Assembly: GCF_902497555.1 (NCBI RefSeq)
Contig: NZ_CABVGP010000001.1
Location: forward strand, 1,054,001-1,118,000
DNA: 64,000 bases
Source of the DNA: Amycolatopsis camponoti
Lineage (GTDB): Bacteria > Actinomycetota > Actinomycetes > Mycobacteriales > Pseudonocardiaceae
Reading direction: 5' to 3'
Made by a program: the position numbers and the translations under genes. The notes beneath the pieces are model-generated. The model ran no database searches. It was not told the DNA's origin and saw only the letters and a list, made by a program, of their open reading frames with translations. Shown piece by piece: positions 7,501-15,307 of this stretch (position 1 is the stretch's first letter; each line of letters starts with the position of its first letter).

Positions 7501-9802
7501 CACGGAAATCCGGGACGACGGTGCCGCCGTCGTGCGGGCGAAGGCCGGAGCGAGCTGGGTCCGCCACGCCACGGCGTGGGTCTCGGCCGACACCGAACCC
7601 GCACCGGCCATTCTGTCCGAAGTGGATGAACGAACTCGTCCAATCGCACCGAAGTCCGGCCTCGCGGGCACTCTCGCCGCGACCTTGCCCGAAGGCTCGC
7701 TGCCTGACGGATTCGGCCGCGTCCGGCTGCTCGGCGACCCGGGCCGGGGCGTGCGGTGCCTGGCCGACGACGCCGGCACCGTGCAGCTCGTCACCCGAGA
7801 CGGCGAGGTCGTCGCCGACTTCCGCGACATCCGCCTCCAGGCTCCCGGCACCGTCCCGCTCGCCGCCCGCGCGTTCGGGATCACTTGGCCACGAACGCCG
7901 TTGCCGCCGGTCCCCTCAGGGAGGCGGAATTCGTGGCTGCTGCTCACCGACGAGCACCCGGCCGCGCTCGGCCGGGCCGTCGCGCTCGCGTTGGCGCTGG
8001 CCGCCGCCGGAGACGAAGCGCTTTCCCTGCCGCAGGACGACCTCGGCGAGCTGCCCGCGTTCCTGGCCGAGCGGCCGGTGCGCGGCGTCGTTTTCCTCAC
8101 CGGGGCGCCGCACGCCTACCGTGATCCCGAGGACGCCCAGGACCTGCTGCGCACCGTGCGCTCGGTGCTCGCCCGCCTGGCCTTCGACATCCGCTTCCAC
8201 CTGGTCACGCAGTCGAGCGGCGAGCCGGGGCTGGCGTTCCTGCGCGGTCTGGTGCGCGTGCTCGCTTTCGAGCGACCGGAACTGCGGGCGACGCTCGTCG
8301 ACTGCGACGCACGGTCCGAGGTGGACGTTCTCGCGCGCGAACTGCGTTCGGGCGCGCCCGACGACGAGGTGCGCTGGCGCCGCGACGTCCGGTACGCGGC
8401 CCGGTTGACCCGCGTCCCGCTCGTCGACGGCGTGTCGACCGGGCCGGGCGCGTACGTGGTCACCGGCGCGCGGGGATCGGCCACGGCGCGCTGGCTGGCC
8501 GGCAACGGTGCGACCCGGATCGTCCTTTGCGGACTGTCCGGTGACGACATCGGACTGTCCGGAGTGGACGTCGTGGTCGTCGCCGGAGACATCGCGGAAC
8601 CCGGCGTCGCGGAACGGCTCGTCGCCGCCGCCACCGCGGACGGCCTGCCGCTGCGGGGAATCGTGCACGCGGCAGGCGATGACGTCGCGTCGCTCTGGCG
8701 GTCCAAAGTGCTCGGTGCGCGACGGCTCCACGACGCGACCGCCGACGCGCCCCCGGACTGGTGGCTGCTGTATTCGTCGTCGGCGTCGTTGATCGGTGCG
8801 CCCGGCCGGACGGCCCTCGCGACCGCGGACGCGTGGCTGGACGCGTTCGCCACCTGGCGGCGGACGCGCGGGCTGCCCGCGACGACGGTGAACTGGGGCG
8901 CGGATCCCGTGCTGGACCCGATGCCGGTGGCCGAGGCCCTCGAAGCCCTGCCCGCGGTGCTCGCCGCGGACCGGTCGTCGGTCGGGATCGCGCGGCTCGA
9001 CGCGGGCCGCGTCGCCGGGCGGTTCCCGGAGCTCGGCCGGCGGCCGTTCTTCTCGGCCGTGCTGCCGGCCGTTCCCGTGCCGGAGACCGCACACGAGCGG
9101 CTCACGACGATCGTCGCCAGGCTGCTCGGCGACGCGGTACCCCGGGACGTTCCGCTGGTCGAGCTGGGCCTGGACTCCCTGACGGCGATGCGGGCGCGGG
9201 CGGCGGCCGAGCGCGAATTCGGCGTGACCCTGCCGGTGCCGCTGCTGCTGGGCGGCGCGAACCTGAAAGACCTCGCCGAGTACGTGACAGGCACCCGGGC
9301 GCCCGTCGCCACCCCCGACCGGCGGCCGGGGATTCCGCCGCTGGTCCTGTTCGGTGAGTCCATGGTGTACCGGCCGCTCCTGGACCGGCTCGAGGGCGTT
9401 CCGTGCCGCGGCGTCGAAGCGTCCGATGTGGAGGGTTGCGTCGCGTCGCTGCGGGAGGTGCAGCCGTCCGGGCCGTACCGGCTGGGTGGCTGGGCGGCCG
9501 GCGGGGTGCTGGCGTTCGAGACCGCGCGACGGCTGGCCGCATCGGGCGAACGAGTCGACGTCGTGGTGCTCTTCGACTCCGAAGCGCCGCTCGGAGCGGA
9601 GTCGTACGCGGGCCGCGTCGTGCTGTACCGGGCGGCGGACGCGGCCGCGGCGGGCTGGGCCGCGTGCTGCGCCGACTTGCACGTCGAGACCGTGCCGGGG
9701 GATCACCGGACGATGCTCGACCCGCCGCACGTGGCGGTGCCGGCTCGACTCCTCGCCGCCGAGCTGGCCGGCCGCACGAGCCCCGGCATCACCCCGGTCT
9801 GA
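4529..9802 (+). CDS. PKS-like multidomain protein with substituted catalytic residues
   Basis: 1757 aa. Domain order by eye: ACP (1-75, LGLSS, Ser39), KS (88-480), AT (about 565-860), DH-like (920-1130), KR-like (1305-1510), ACP (1520-1590, LGLDSL, Ser1550), thioesterase (1600-1757). The N-terminal ACP with LGLSSRDAV recalls Pks13-type enzymes. Both carrier serines are intact. Hallmark residues elsewhere are not: KS Cys is Gly221 (DTAGSS), KS His are Gln321 (VETQGG) and Asp351 (GDLGAASG); AT keeps GHSAGE (Ser663) but its later His is Asn760; the KR Tyr is Leu1430 and its glycine motif is shortened; the TE nucleophile is Ala1656 (GGWAAGG), although Asp1683 and His1726 remain. The DH first His (941) is present but the second half looks short. 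It is either a pseudo-enzyme acting as acyl carrier/scaffold or a decaying gene. ATG 4529 overlaps the small ORF stop. Confidence 0.85.
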   Translation: MTGPGELRRWLTERIAGLTGVAPEHLDARVPLAELGLSSRDAVTVAAELGERLGREPDLGLLGRHPSIAALVTALAGPDTRPRTAEPVAVLGVGCRLPGGIESADQLWHALLTGADVTGPPPDPRPGDFLSDVNGFDAAFFGFDAAEAAAMDPRRRFLLETTWAALEHAGIAPGTLRGSRTGVFVGASAADHALFAASMIANGVSERFDLRGPSVVVDTAGSSALVAVHQAVRALAAGEADLTLAAGVQVLSPPPRDGTVYGEGCGVVVLKRLTDARRDADRVLAVIRGSATGWAAQEQILADAHAVAGSSLSTVDYVETQGGSAEAQALARNRSLQRPMLVGSMSGSFGDLGAASGIVGLIKVVLALWHDRLPPSRVRLPSGNEPATGHDQFVPSPGPPANTAELAAGRARLGPAPGRDRHPRASPGDSPRLSPVDKSTGWPRYAGTARAGVSASGAGGSGAHVVVEEWPKPLEPATPGSRWNGRPQVFTVSARSESALRRRAGDLADWLAGPGRVTAPGDLAAALARRREHLPLRAAVVTSSRAALVAGLRALADGGTTKDVVRGTAGQVPPRPVFVFSGAGAQWPAMGRRMLGAEPEFRAAVGALEPLFLAKAGFSLRGALRRPFGDPAVVPPLVFGLQVALAGWWRAHGVEPAAVLGHSAGEIAAAVVAGALDAGAGLDIVVSRANLLSQLPAGTMAVVELSAAEVRALDFPGITVVEHASPAQCTVAGTAEDLAVLVSHVDGLGRWARRLAGTTNSAAVETILDRFRAGLGDLRPRPPETAYYTSVLDDPRATPAFDAGYWMANLRRPVRFTQAVAAAVADGHRWFVEVSPHPIALPAVEQTAGSVRTLPTLSRRDGEENAFARSLAELHTAGHPAVLDRRYPEAPVLDLPPPPWERRTFRPRPAGHPLPGARVEVPDEGRHLWQTTIVAEELDEHRAHDVPVFPAAGFLELVLAGARERFGTGSVRVDGLEVHRMLAVTGETVLSTEIRDDGAAVVRAKAGASWVRHATAWVSADTEPAPAILSEVDERTRPIAPKSGLAGTLAATLPEGSLPDGFGRVRLLGDPGRGVRCLADDAGTVQLVTRDGEVVADFRDIRLQAPGTVPLAARAFGITWPRTPLPPVPSGRRNSWLLLTDEHPAALGRAVALALALAAAGDEALSLPQDDLGELPAFLAERPVRGVVFLTGAPHAYRDPEDAQDLLRTVRSVLARLAFDIRFHLVTQSSGEPGLAFLRGLVRVLAFERPELRATLVDCDARSEVDVLARELRSGAPDDEVRWRRDVRYAARLTRVPLVDGVSTGPGAYVVTGARGSATARWLAGNGATRIVLCGLSGDDIGLSGVDVVVVAGDIAEPGVAERLVAAATADGLPLRGIVHAAGDDVASLWRSKVLGARRLHDATADAPPDWWLLYSSSASLIGAPGRTALATADAWLDAFATWRRTRGLPATTVNWGADPVLDPMPVAEALEALPAVLAADRSSVGIARLDAGRVAGRFPELGRRPFFSAVLPAVPVPETAHERLTTIVARLLGDAVPRDVPLVELGLDSLTAMRARAAAEREFGVTLPVPLLLGGANLKDLAEYVTGTRAPVATPDRRPGIPPLVLFGESMVYRPLLDRLEGVPCRGVEASDVEGCVASLREVQPSGPYRLGGWAAGGVLAFETARRLAASGERVDVVVLFDSEAPLGAESYAGRVVLYRAADAAAAGWAACCADLHVETVPGDHRTMLDPPHVAVPARLLAAELAGRTSPGITPV

Positions 9803-9835
9803 GAGGTCGGCCCGCGTATCCGGAGGGTCGGACAG

Positions 9836-11032
9836 CTAGGTCAAGGTGGCGCGGAGGGCGAGGATCATCTCGAAGCGGTCGTCCGGGTCGCGCAGGTGAT
9901 CCGCGAACAACGTCTCCAGCTCCTGGGCCCGCGCGCGGACCGTCTGCGGGTGGATCGCCAGGCGGTCCGCCACCTCGCGGACGTTGCCGCACGTTTCCAG
10001 CCACGCCAGCAGCGTCCCCGCCAGCCGGTTGTACTGCTTCGGGTTCAACGCCGTCAGCGGGGCCAGCCGGCGGCGGGACACCTCCGTCGCGAGGAACGGC
10101 TCCTTGCGCAACCACAACGTCGCCAGGTGATCGTCGCACCAGGTCAGCGGCTCGTCCGGGAGGACTTCGGCCGCCGCCAGCCGCAACGCTTCCTGAGCCG
10201 TCGCCAGTGACCGCGCGGCCTGGCGAGGGGGCACCGGCGGGCCGACCGCGGCCCGGTGGCCGGCCAGCGCCGCCGTCAGCTCCGCACGGTCCGGCGGTGC
10301 CGGCAGCAGCAGCCGCGGCATCCCGTCTTCGAAGTCCTCCAGCACGTCCGGCCCGGCGATGTCCACCGGCCCGTCCAGCGCCACGGCGACCAGCCGGTGC
10401 GGCAACGGCCAGTCTGCCGCCGTCGCGGCTTCCTGGACCGTCCGCGACGGTGCCGGCGGGTCCGCCAGCAGCAGGTCCAGCAGCCGGCGGCGACGCCGTT
10501 CGAGCGCGCCCGCCGCCCGGGCCTGCGCCGCCGCGTGCCCTTCGATCGACAACGCCGACAGCTCGTCGATGTAGGCGAAGATCGCCTCGGCCAGCAGGCA
10601 CAGCGTCGGCGACGGCACGCCCGCCCGCGTCCCCACCTCGGCCATCCGCCGCCAGGTGACGCGCGCGCCGACGCGGTAGGCGGCTTGCAGGACGTCGAGG
10701 TTGCGGCCCTGCGCCAGCTCGTGCACGCCGAGCCCGACGAACAGCTTCCGGCGCGAGTCCGGCAGCGGTCCGGACGCGGCGATCCGGTCGATGAACTGCA
10801 GGATCGCCCCCTGCACGCCCGCCCGCAGCGCCTTGCCGAAGGCGCCGTCGAGCGGCCGCGCGTAGTCCGGGATGGTCCGCTGGATCTCGCGCAGCACCTC
10901 GTCGGCGACGTCGAGCATCCGCGGTCGGAACACCGCGGCCAGCTCCCGGGGGAGCAGGGCCCACAGCTGTCCCGGCCGGCCGTCGCCGCCCAGCATCGGC
11001 CCGAAGGTCGTTTCGCCCGACGGTCCCGTCAC
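9836..11032 (-). CDS. PucR-family transcriptional regulator A
   Basis: About 398 aa. The C-terminal helix-turn-helix (VADRLAIHPQTVRARAQELE, near residues 345-375) is the PucR/CdaR-type HTH. The N-terminal part (LWALLPRELAAVFRPRM... AIFAYIDELSALSIEG) matches the other regulators of this cluster and is the family's N-terminal helical domain. Start choice is uncertain: GTG at 11032 has GAGG about 11 nt upstream; GTGs at 11041/11044 and an ATG at 10996 are alternatives. It lies about 30 nt downstream of regulator B on the same strand, so probably in one operon, and converges on the PKS-like gene. Confidence 0.82.
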   Translation of the reverse strand: MTGPSGETTFGPMLGGDGRPGQLWALLPRELAAVFRPRMLDVADEVLREIQRTIPDYARPLDGAFGKALRAGVQGAILQFIDRIAASGPLPDSRRKLFVGLGVHELAQGRNLDVLQAAYRVGARVTWRRMAEVGTRAGVPSPTLCLLAEAIFAYIDELSALSIEGHAAAQARAAGALERRRRRLLDLLLADPPAPSRTVQEAATAADWPLPHRLVAVALDGPVDIAGPDVLEDFEDGMPRLLLPAPPDRAELTAALAGHRAAVGPPVPPRQAARSLATAQEALRLAAAEVLPDEPLTWCDDHLATLWLRKEPFLATEVSRRRLAPLTALNPKQYNRLAGTLLAWLETCGNVREVADRLAIHPQTVRARAQELETLFADHLRDPDDRFEMILALRATLT

Positions 11033-11061
11033 ACGCCACACCACCTCGTCGCCTGAGGGAG

Positions 11062-12417
11062 CTAGGAATCGAGCAGGGCCTCCGCCCGCAGCGCGATCTC
11101 CATGTCGAGCCGGTCGTCGGCGTTGTTGAGCCGGTCGCCGAACAGGTCGATGAGCTGGTGCATGCGGTACCGCACGGTCTGCGGGTGCACCTTGAGCTTC
11201 TTGGCGATCTCGGGCGCGCTGCCGCGGGACTGCAGCCAGATCAGCAGCGTCTCGCCGAGGCGCGCCCGCTGCTTCGGGGTGAGGTCCCGGAACGGCTCCA
11301 GGCTGCGGGTGCACAGCTCGCGGACCAGGAACTCGTCGGCGAGCAGCCACAGCGTGGACAGGTGGTCGGTGCAGCGCGTGACCGGCGCGTCCGGCAGCAC
11401 GCCGCGCTGGACGAGCTTCAACGTCCGGCGCGCCCACAACAGTGACCTCGGTGCGTCGGTGAGCCGCACGGTCGGGCCGATCACCGCGCGCCAGCCGCCC
11501 AGCCGCTCGGCGAGGTTCTTCAGGTGCTTCTCCGGGTCGCCGGTGACCAGGCACGGCTCGCTGCCCTCGAGGTCGACGAGGACGTCGGAGTGCAGGTCCG
11601 GCGCGGCGAGGCTGTGCTGGTCGGCACGCGGTTCGAGGGCGACGACCGTGACCTCGGCCGGCGGCGCCCACTGGGCGGTCGCGGCCTGCGCGCTGATCGT
11701 CTGCGGGGCCGACGGCGGGTCGGCGAGCAGCAGTTCGAGCAGCCGTCTCCGGCGGCGCGCGCGGGTGCCGGCGGCCCGGGTCTGCGCCGCCGTGTAGCCC
11801 TCGATCGAGAGCGCGGAAATCTCGTCGACGTAGGCGAAGATGGCCTCGGCGCTGGTGCACAGCGTGTCCGCGGCGACGCCGCTGGCCTGCCCGAACTCCG
11901 AGATGTGCCGCCACGCGACGCGCCCGCCGACGCGGTAGGCCGTCTGCAGGCAGTCGAGGCTGCGGCCCTCGTTGAACTCGATCTTGCCCAGGTTGCGAAA
12001 CACGGTCGTCCACGTCTCGAGCGCCACGGCACCGGGGGTGCCGACACTGTCGAGGCACTGGATGATCGCCTGCCGGACACCCTGCGTGATGATGTGCCCG
12101 AACGCGCCTTCGAGGGGCTGGCGGTATTCGGGCACCGCCCGCTGGACCTCCTGCAGGATGGCGCGGGCCAGCGGGTCGACCCGCGGCTTGAAGCGGATCG
12201 CCAGCTCGCGGGGCAGCGACGCCCAGAGGCCGATGGCGCCGGAAGCGCGCCCGGGCCGGGGTTCCCCCGAGGTCCGCTGGGTCGGTGGGTAGGTGGTCCT
12301 GGGCCGGTCGGCCGACACGGACTGCTGCCGGTACGCCGGTCCGGAAGAGCGTTCGCCAGGGTGAGGCCGGCCCGCCCGCAGTGCGGCGGTGGCAAACCCG
12401 GTGTCCACGTCGGTCAT
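11062..12417 (-). CDS. PucR-family transcriptional regulator B
   Basis: 451 aa. A disordered leader of about 70 residues precedes the same N-terminal domain as regulator A (LWASLPRELAIRFKPRV, AIFAYVDEISALSIEG) and a C-terminal PucR-type HTH (IAKKLKVHPQTVRYRMHQL). ATG 12417 is chosen because AAGGA stands 8 nt upstream; a start at 12441 lacks this. A promoter candidate lies at 12490-12519. Regulators A and B probably arose by tandem duplication. Members of the family sense small molecules or metabolic state; no ligand can be proposed here. Confidence 0.85.
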   Translation of the reverse strand: MTDVDTGFATAALRAGRPHPGERSSGPAYRQQSVSADRPRTTYPPTQRTSGEPRPGRASGAIGLWASLPRELAIRFKPRVDPLARAILQEVQRAVPEYRQPLEGAFGHIITQGVRQAIIQCLDSVGTPGAVALETWTTVFRNLGKIEFNEGRSLDCLQTAYRVGGRVAWRHISEFGQASGVAADTLCTSAEAIFAYVDEISALSIEGYTAAQTRAAGTRARRRRRLLELLLADPPSAPQTISAQAATAQWAPPAEVTVVALEPRADQHSLAAPDLHSDVLVDLEGSEPCLVTGDPEKHLKNLAERLGGWRAVIGPTVRLTDAPRSLLWARRTLKLVQRGVLPDAPVTRCTDHLSTLWLLADEFLVRELCTRSLEPFRDLTPKQRARLGETLLIWLQSRGSAPEIAKKLKVHPQTVRYRMHQLIDLFGDRLNNADDRLDMEIALRAEALLDS

Positions 12418-12489
12418 GTGTTTTATCCTTGCTGGCAACAAAACTGGCCTCTTCGTCGTCGAAGCCGGTCCGGATTTTGTGGCTCAGGC

Positions 12490-12519
12490 AACATAATTTC
12501 GCGCGAACGGCACTGTCAA
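12490..12519 (-). promoter_or_regulatory. Candidate promoter for regulators B and A
   Basis: Reading the minus strand, TTGACA (12519-12514), an 18-nt spacer and TATGTT (12495-12490) lie about 73 nt before ATG 12417. Good -35 and TAnnnT matches; seen by eye only. Confidence 0.45.
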
Positions 12520-12633
12520 CGGGTTCTCCGCTGACTTTGCGGTAACCCGTCCGGACTACACCCGAACGGGTGGAACGGCGCGGTGAGAGGTGACACTTCC
12601 GCTTCGGGCGGATGGTGCGCGAGTGACAACTTT

Positions 12634-13566
12634 TCAGCGGGGCTCGCGCACCGGATTCCGGGCGATCAGGCGCTCGACGACGTCGTCCAGGGTCAGCCGT
12701 GCGGGTTCGGTCCCTCGGACGAACTCGTTCAGCAGCAGGCAGAACCCGTCCGGATCGGACACATGTGGAAAGTGTTTCGCGTTTTCCCGCACGGTCAATC
12801 GGCCGTTCGGCAGCACCTCGGCGGTCCGGCGGCCGTGGCTCAGCGGGATGAGCGGGTCCCGCGCACCCCAGACCAGCAGCGTCGGCACGGCTTCGGCCAG
12901 GTAGAGCTTCTCGACGGCGCTCGCGCGCTGCCCGCGCAGGTCGATGAGGCTGCGGGCGATGAAGAGGAACGCGCGCCGCCGCGCCGGGTCGGCCAGTGAG
13001 CCGAAATGCCTGGCCAGCTCCCGTGTTTCAGTTTTCAACGACCCGCCGAGCCGGCGTCCCAGGCGGGCCGACGCCCGCGCGATCGCGAGCGTCACGCGGT
13101 TCACCGTCAGTGCCAGCACGGCGGGTGCGCCCGGCAGCGCCGTGGCCCGCAGCACCGGGCTGACCTCCGGGCCCAGCCCGGCGCTGCCGACCAGCACCAG
13201 CCGGTCGCACATTTCCGGGAACTGGTAGGCGAACTGCATCGCGACGCCACCACCGAGAGAGTGGCCGACGACGGTCGCGTGCCGCACGCCCGAAACCGCC
13301 AGCACGTCCCGCACGGTGCTCGCCATCGCGCCGAGGCCGTAGTCCGCGCGCGGCGCCTCCGATTCGCCGTGGCCGGGCAGATCGGGCGCCAGCACGCGGC
13401 GGCCCAGCGCGGCGCACCGCGCCAACACCGGCGCCCAGGTTTCGGCGCTGCCCGCGATCCCGTGCAGCAGCACGATCGCTTCGTCGCCCGCACCCGGCGG
13501 CGGCAGGTGCTCGTGCAGCCGGATCCGGCGGCCGTGGAGGGTGAGCGTGTACGTCTCGAGGGTCAT
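12634..13566 (-). CDS. Alpha/beta hydrolase
   Basis: 310 aa, alpha/beta-hydrolase fold. It shows the oxyanion region LLHGIAGSAETW (about 33-44), the nucleophile elbow VVGHSLGGG (Ser about 102), an acid loop WGARDPLIP (Asp about 247) and a candidate catalytic His in NAKHFPHVSDP (about 275-280). No signal peptide, so cytoplasmic. Substrate unknown; the family includes esterases, C-C hydrolases and haloperoxidase-like enzymes. The ATG has GAAAGG 7-8 nt upstream. It is flanked on both sides by PucR-type regulators, which suggests that one or more of them control it. Confidence 0.85.
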   Translation of the reverse strand: MTLETYTLTLHGRRIRLHEHLPPPGAGDEAIVLLHGIAGSAETWAPVLARCAALGRRVLAPDLPGHGESEAPRADYGLGAMASTVRDVLAVSGVRHATVVGHSLGGGVAMQFAYQFPEMCDRLVLVGSAGLGPEVSPVLRATALPGAPAVLALTVNRVTLAIARASARLGRRLGGSLKTETRELARHFGSLADPARRRAFLFIARSLIDLRGQRASAVEKLYLAEAVPTLLVWGARDPLIPLSHGRRTAEVLPNGRLTVRENAKHFPHVSDPDGFCLLLNEFVRGTEPARLTLDDVVERLIARNPVREPR

Positions 13567-13903
13567 CGGCGGCCTTTCTCGCGAACCCGAAAATAGGGCA
13601 TCCGACTACTCGCACGCGGTGTGGTGAACACCACTGCGCCCGAATGCGGGTGCGCGTGACAAGAACGGCGCCGGAAAGGCGATCGAGGGTGCGCGTTCTC
13701 GCGGTTTCACCGGTAATGCGGATCGACATTCCGCCGGTATCCGCGTATTCCTCGAAGGCATGGTCGCAATGACGCACCGGACGCGCTGATGTCCTGCCGC
13801 GCGAGTTTTCCGTCCCCCGGTCAGCGGCTCCGGCCGCCGCGGCCGGGGCGCCGTCCGTGGCGGCGCGTGCTGCCGATGCCCGTGCACGCGCTCGACCGCG
13901 CCC
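13567..13903. other. Intergenic region between hydrolase and regulator C
   Basis: I see no supportable gene here; short open frames lack ribosome-binding sites. It holds the upstream region of the hydrolase (minus strand), with a TATTTT box about 30 nt before its start and a small palindrome GTGGTG-AA-CACCAC at 13621-13634, about 55 nt upstream of the start, which could be an activator or operator site. The region is less GC-rich than its neighbours, as promoter regions often are. Confidence 0.4.
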
Positions 13904-15112
13904 TCAGCGCTCCCGCTCACCGTCCGGCCGGTGCGCGCGCATGAGCCGCTGAGCACGCAGGGCGAGCTGCATGCCGAGGCGGTCGTCGGCGTCCTTGAGC
14001 CGGTCGCCGAACAGCTCCTCCAGCTGCCGCAGCCGGTTGCGCACGGTCTGTGGGTGCACGCCGAGGCGCTGCGCGATCTCCGGTGCCCCGCCGCGCGTCT
14101 CCAGCCAGGCCAGCAGCGTCTCGCTGAGCCGGTCGCGCTGCTTTTCGCTGAGGGAGGCGAACGGGTCGAGGCTCTGGCGGGCCAGCTCGGCGGCCAGGAA
14201 GTCCTCCGCGAGCAGCCAGAGCGTGGCGAGGTGGTCGCGGCACCAGATGATCGGGCCGGGGATGTCCGGGCCGGACAGCAGCAGCGCGCGGCGGGCGGTG
14301 CGCAGCGCGGCCGGGGCGTCGGCCAGCGGCACGGTCGGGGACACCGCGGCCCGCCAGCCGTCGAGCTTGGCCTCCAGGGGCGCGAGGTCGGCGTCGGGAT
14401 CGCGGGTGAGCAGGTGCGGCTCGGGGCTCTCGAGGTCGGCCAGGACGCCGTCGCCGAGCAGGTCGGCCGGGAAGTCGGCGGCGTCGGGGCCGCGTTCGAG
14501 AGCGACCATCGCGGCGGTCTCCGGCAGCGGCCAGCCCGCCCCGCCGGCGAGCCCGGCGATGCTGGTCGCCGCGCCTTCGGGGCCTTGGACGATCAGCTCC
14601 AGGAGCCGTCGCCGCCGGACCGGGACGGCGCCCTCGGCCTCGGCCTGCGCCTGCTGGTAGCCCTCGATCGCGGTGGCGCACAGCTCGTCGACGTAGGCGA
14701 AGATGGCCTCGGCGGCGACCGAGATGACGGCCGGGTCGACCCCCGCGGCGACGACGCCGGGGTGCATCGCCCGCCACGCCACCCGGGCCCCGATGGTGGC
14801 GCTGTCCTGCAACGCGTCGAGGTTGCGGCCCTCGGTGAACTCGATGCGGCCGCGCCCGCGGTAGAAATCGACCCAGTGCTCGTGGGACAGGCCCGGCTCG
14901 CCCATCGAGTCGATGCAGTGCCGCACGGCGTACTCGACGCTCTTGACCAGGACTTTTCCGAACACGCCCTTGAGTGGCTGGCCGTAGGCGGGGACCGTGC
15001 GCTGGACCTCCTGGATCATCGAGGCCGCGGCGTGCCCGACGTGCGGGCGCAGGCCCGCGCCCAGCGCGCGCGGCAGCGAGGCCAGCAGGCGGAAGCTGCG
15101 GTACTCGACCAC
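13904..15112 (-). CDS. PucR-family transcriptional regulator C
   Basis: 402 aa with the plan of regulators A and B: N-terminal domain from residue 10 (LLASLPRALGAGLRPHV; AIFAYVDELCATAIEGY) and C-terminal HTH (IAQRLGVHPQTVRNRLRQLEELF). The GTG at 15112 is used because a G-rich ribosome-binding site (AAGGGGG) lies about 5-6 nt before it. Divergent from regulator D with a shared 195-nt control region, so cross-regulation is possible. Confidence 0.85.
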   Translation of the reverse strand: MVEYRSFRLLASLPRALGAGLRPHVGHAAASMIQEVQRTVPAYGQPLKGVFGKVLVKSVEYAVRHCIDSMGEPGLSHEHWVDFYRGRGRIEFTEGRNLDALQDSATIGARVAWRAMHPGVVAAGVDPAVISVAAEAIFAYVDELCATAIEGYQQAQAEAEGAVPVRRRRLLELIVQGPEGAATSIAGLAGGAGWPLPETAAMVALERGPDAADFPADLLGDGVLADLESPEPHLLTRDPDADLAPLEAKLDGWRAAVSPTVPLADAPAALRTARRALLLSGPDIPGPIIWCRDHLATLWLLAEDFLAAELARQSLDPFASLSEKQRDRLSETLLAWLETRGGAPEIAQRLGVHPQTVRNRLRQLEELFGDRLKDADDRLGMQLALRAQRLMRAHRPDGERER

Positions 15113-15217
15113 GAATCCCCCTTCGAGTTCGTCCGGGCGGAGCAGAGCGTATCCGACCGTTGTGTCACTGAAAAATCAACGAGATGATCCCGGAAAGGGT
15201 GACGCGGTGACGTCCTT

Positions 15218-15247
15218 TTGACACGGACGGGTGGGCGGATCTACGCT
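15218..15247 (+). promoter_or_regulatory. Candidate promoter for regulator D
   Basis: TTGACA (15218-15223), an 18-nt spacer and TACGCT (15242-15247) resemble a housekeeping-sigma promoter. A 5' leader of about 55 nt to ATG 15308 would follow. It sits in the divergent region shared with regulator C. Confidence 0.5.
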
Positions 15248-15307
15248 CCGTGTCAGATGGTGGGGTTATTTCTGCGGTGTCAATTTCCGGTGGAGGACCG
15301 AATTCCC

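Noticed and set aside
9836..12058. A single 740-residue open frame covering both regulators A and B on the minus strand.
   Set aside because: Its N-terminal half is an out-of-frame reading of regulator B; only the C-terminal part from about 11032 shows the family domains.
13738..13795. Very small ORF (18 codons) in the gap before regulator C.
   Set aside because: No ribosome-binding site, no coupling, too short to support.
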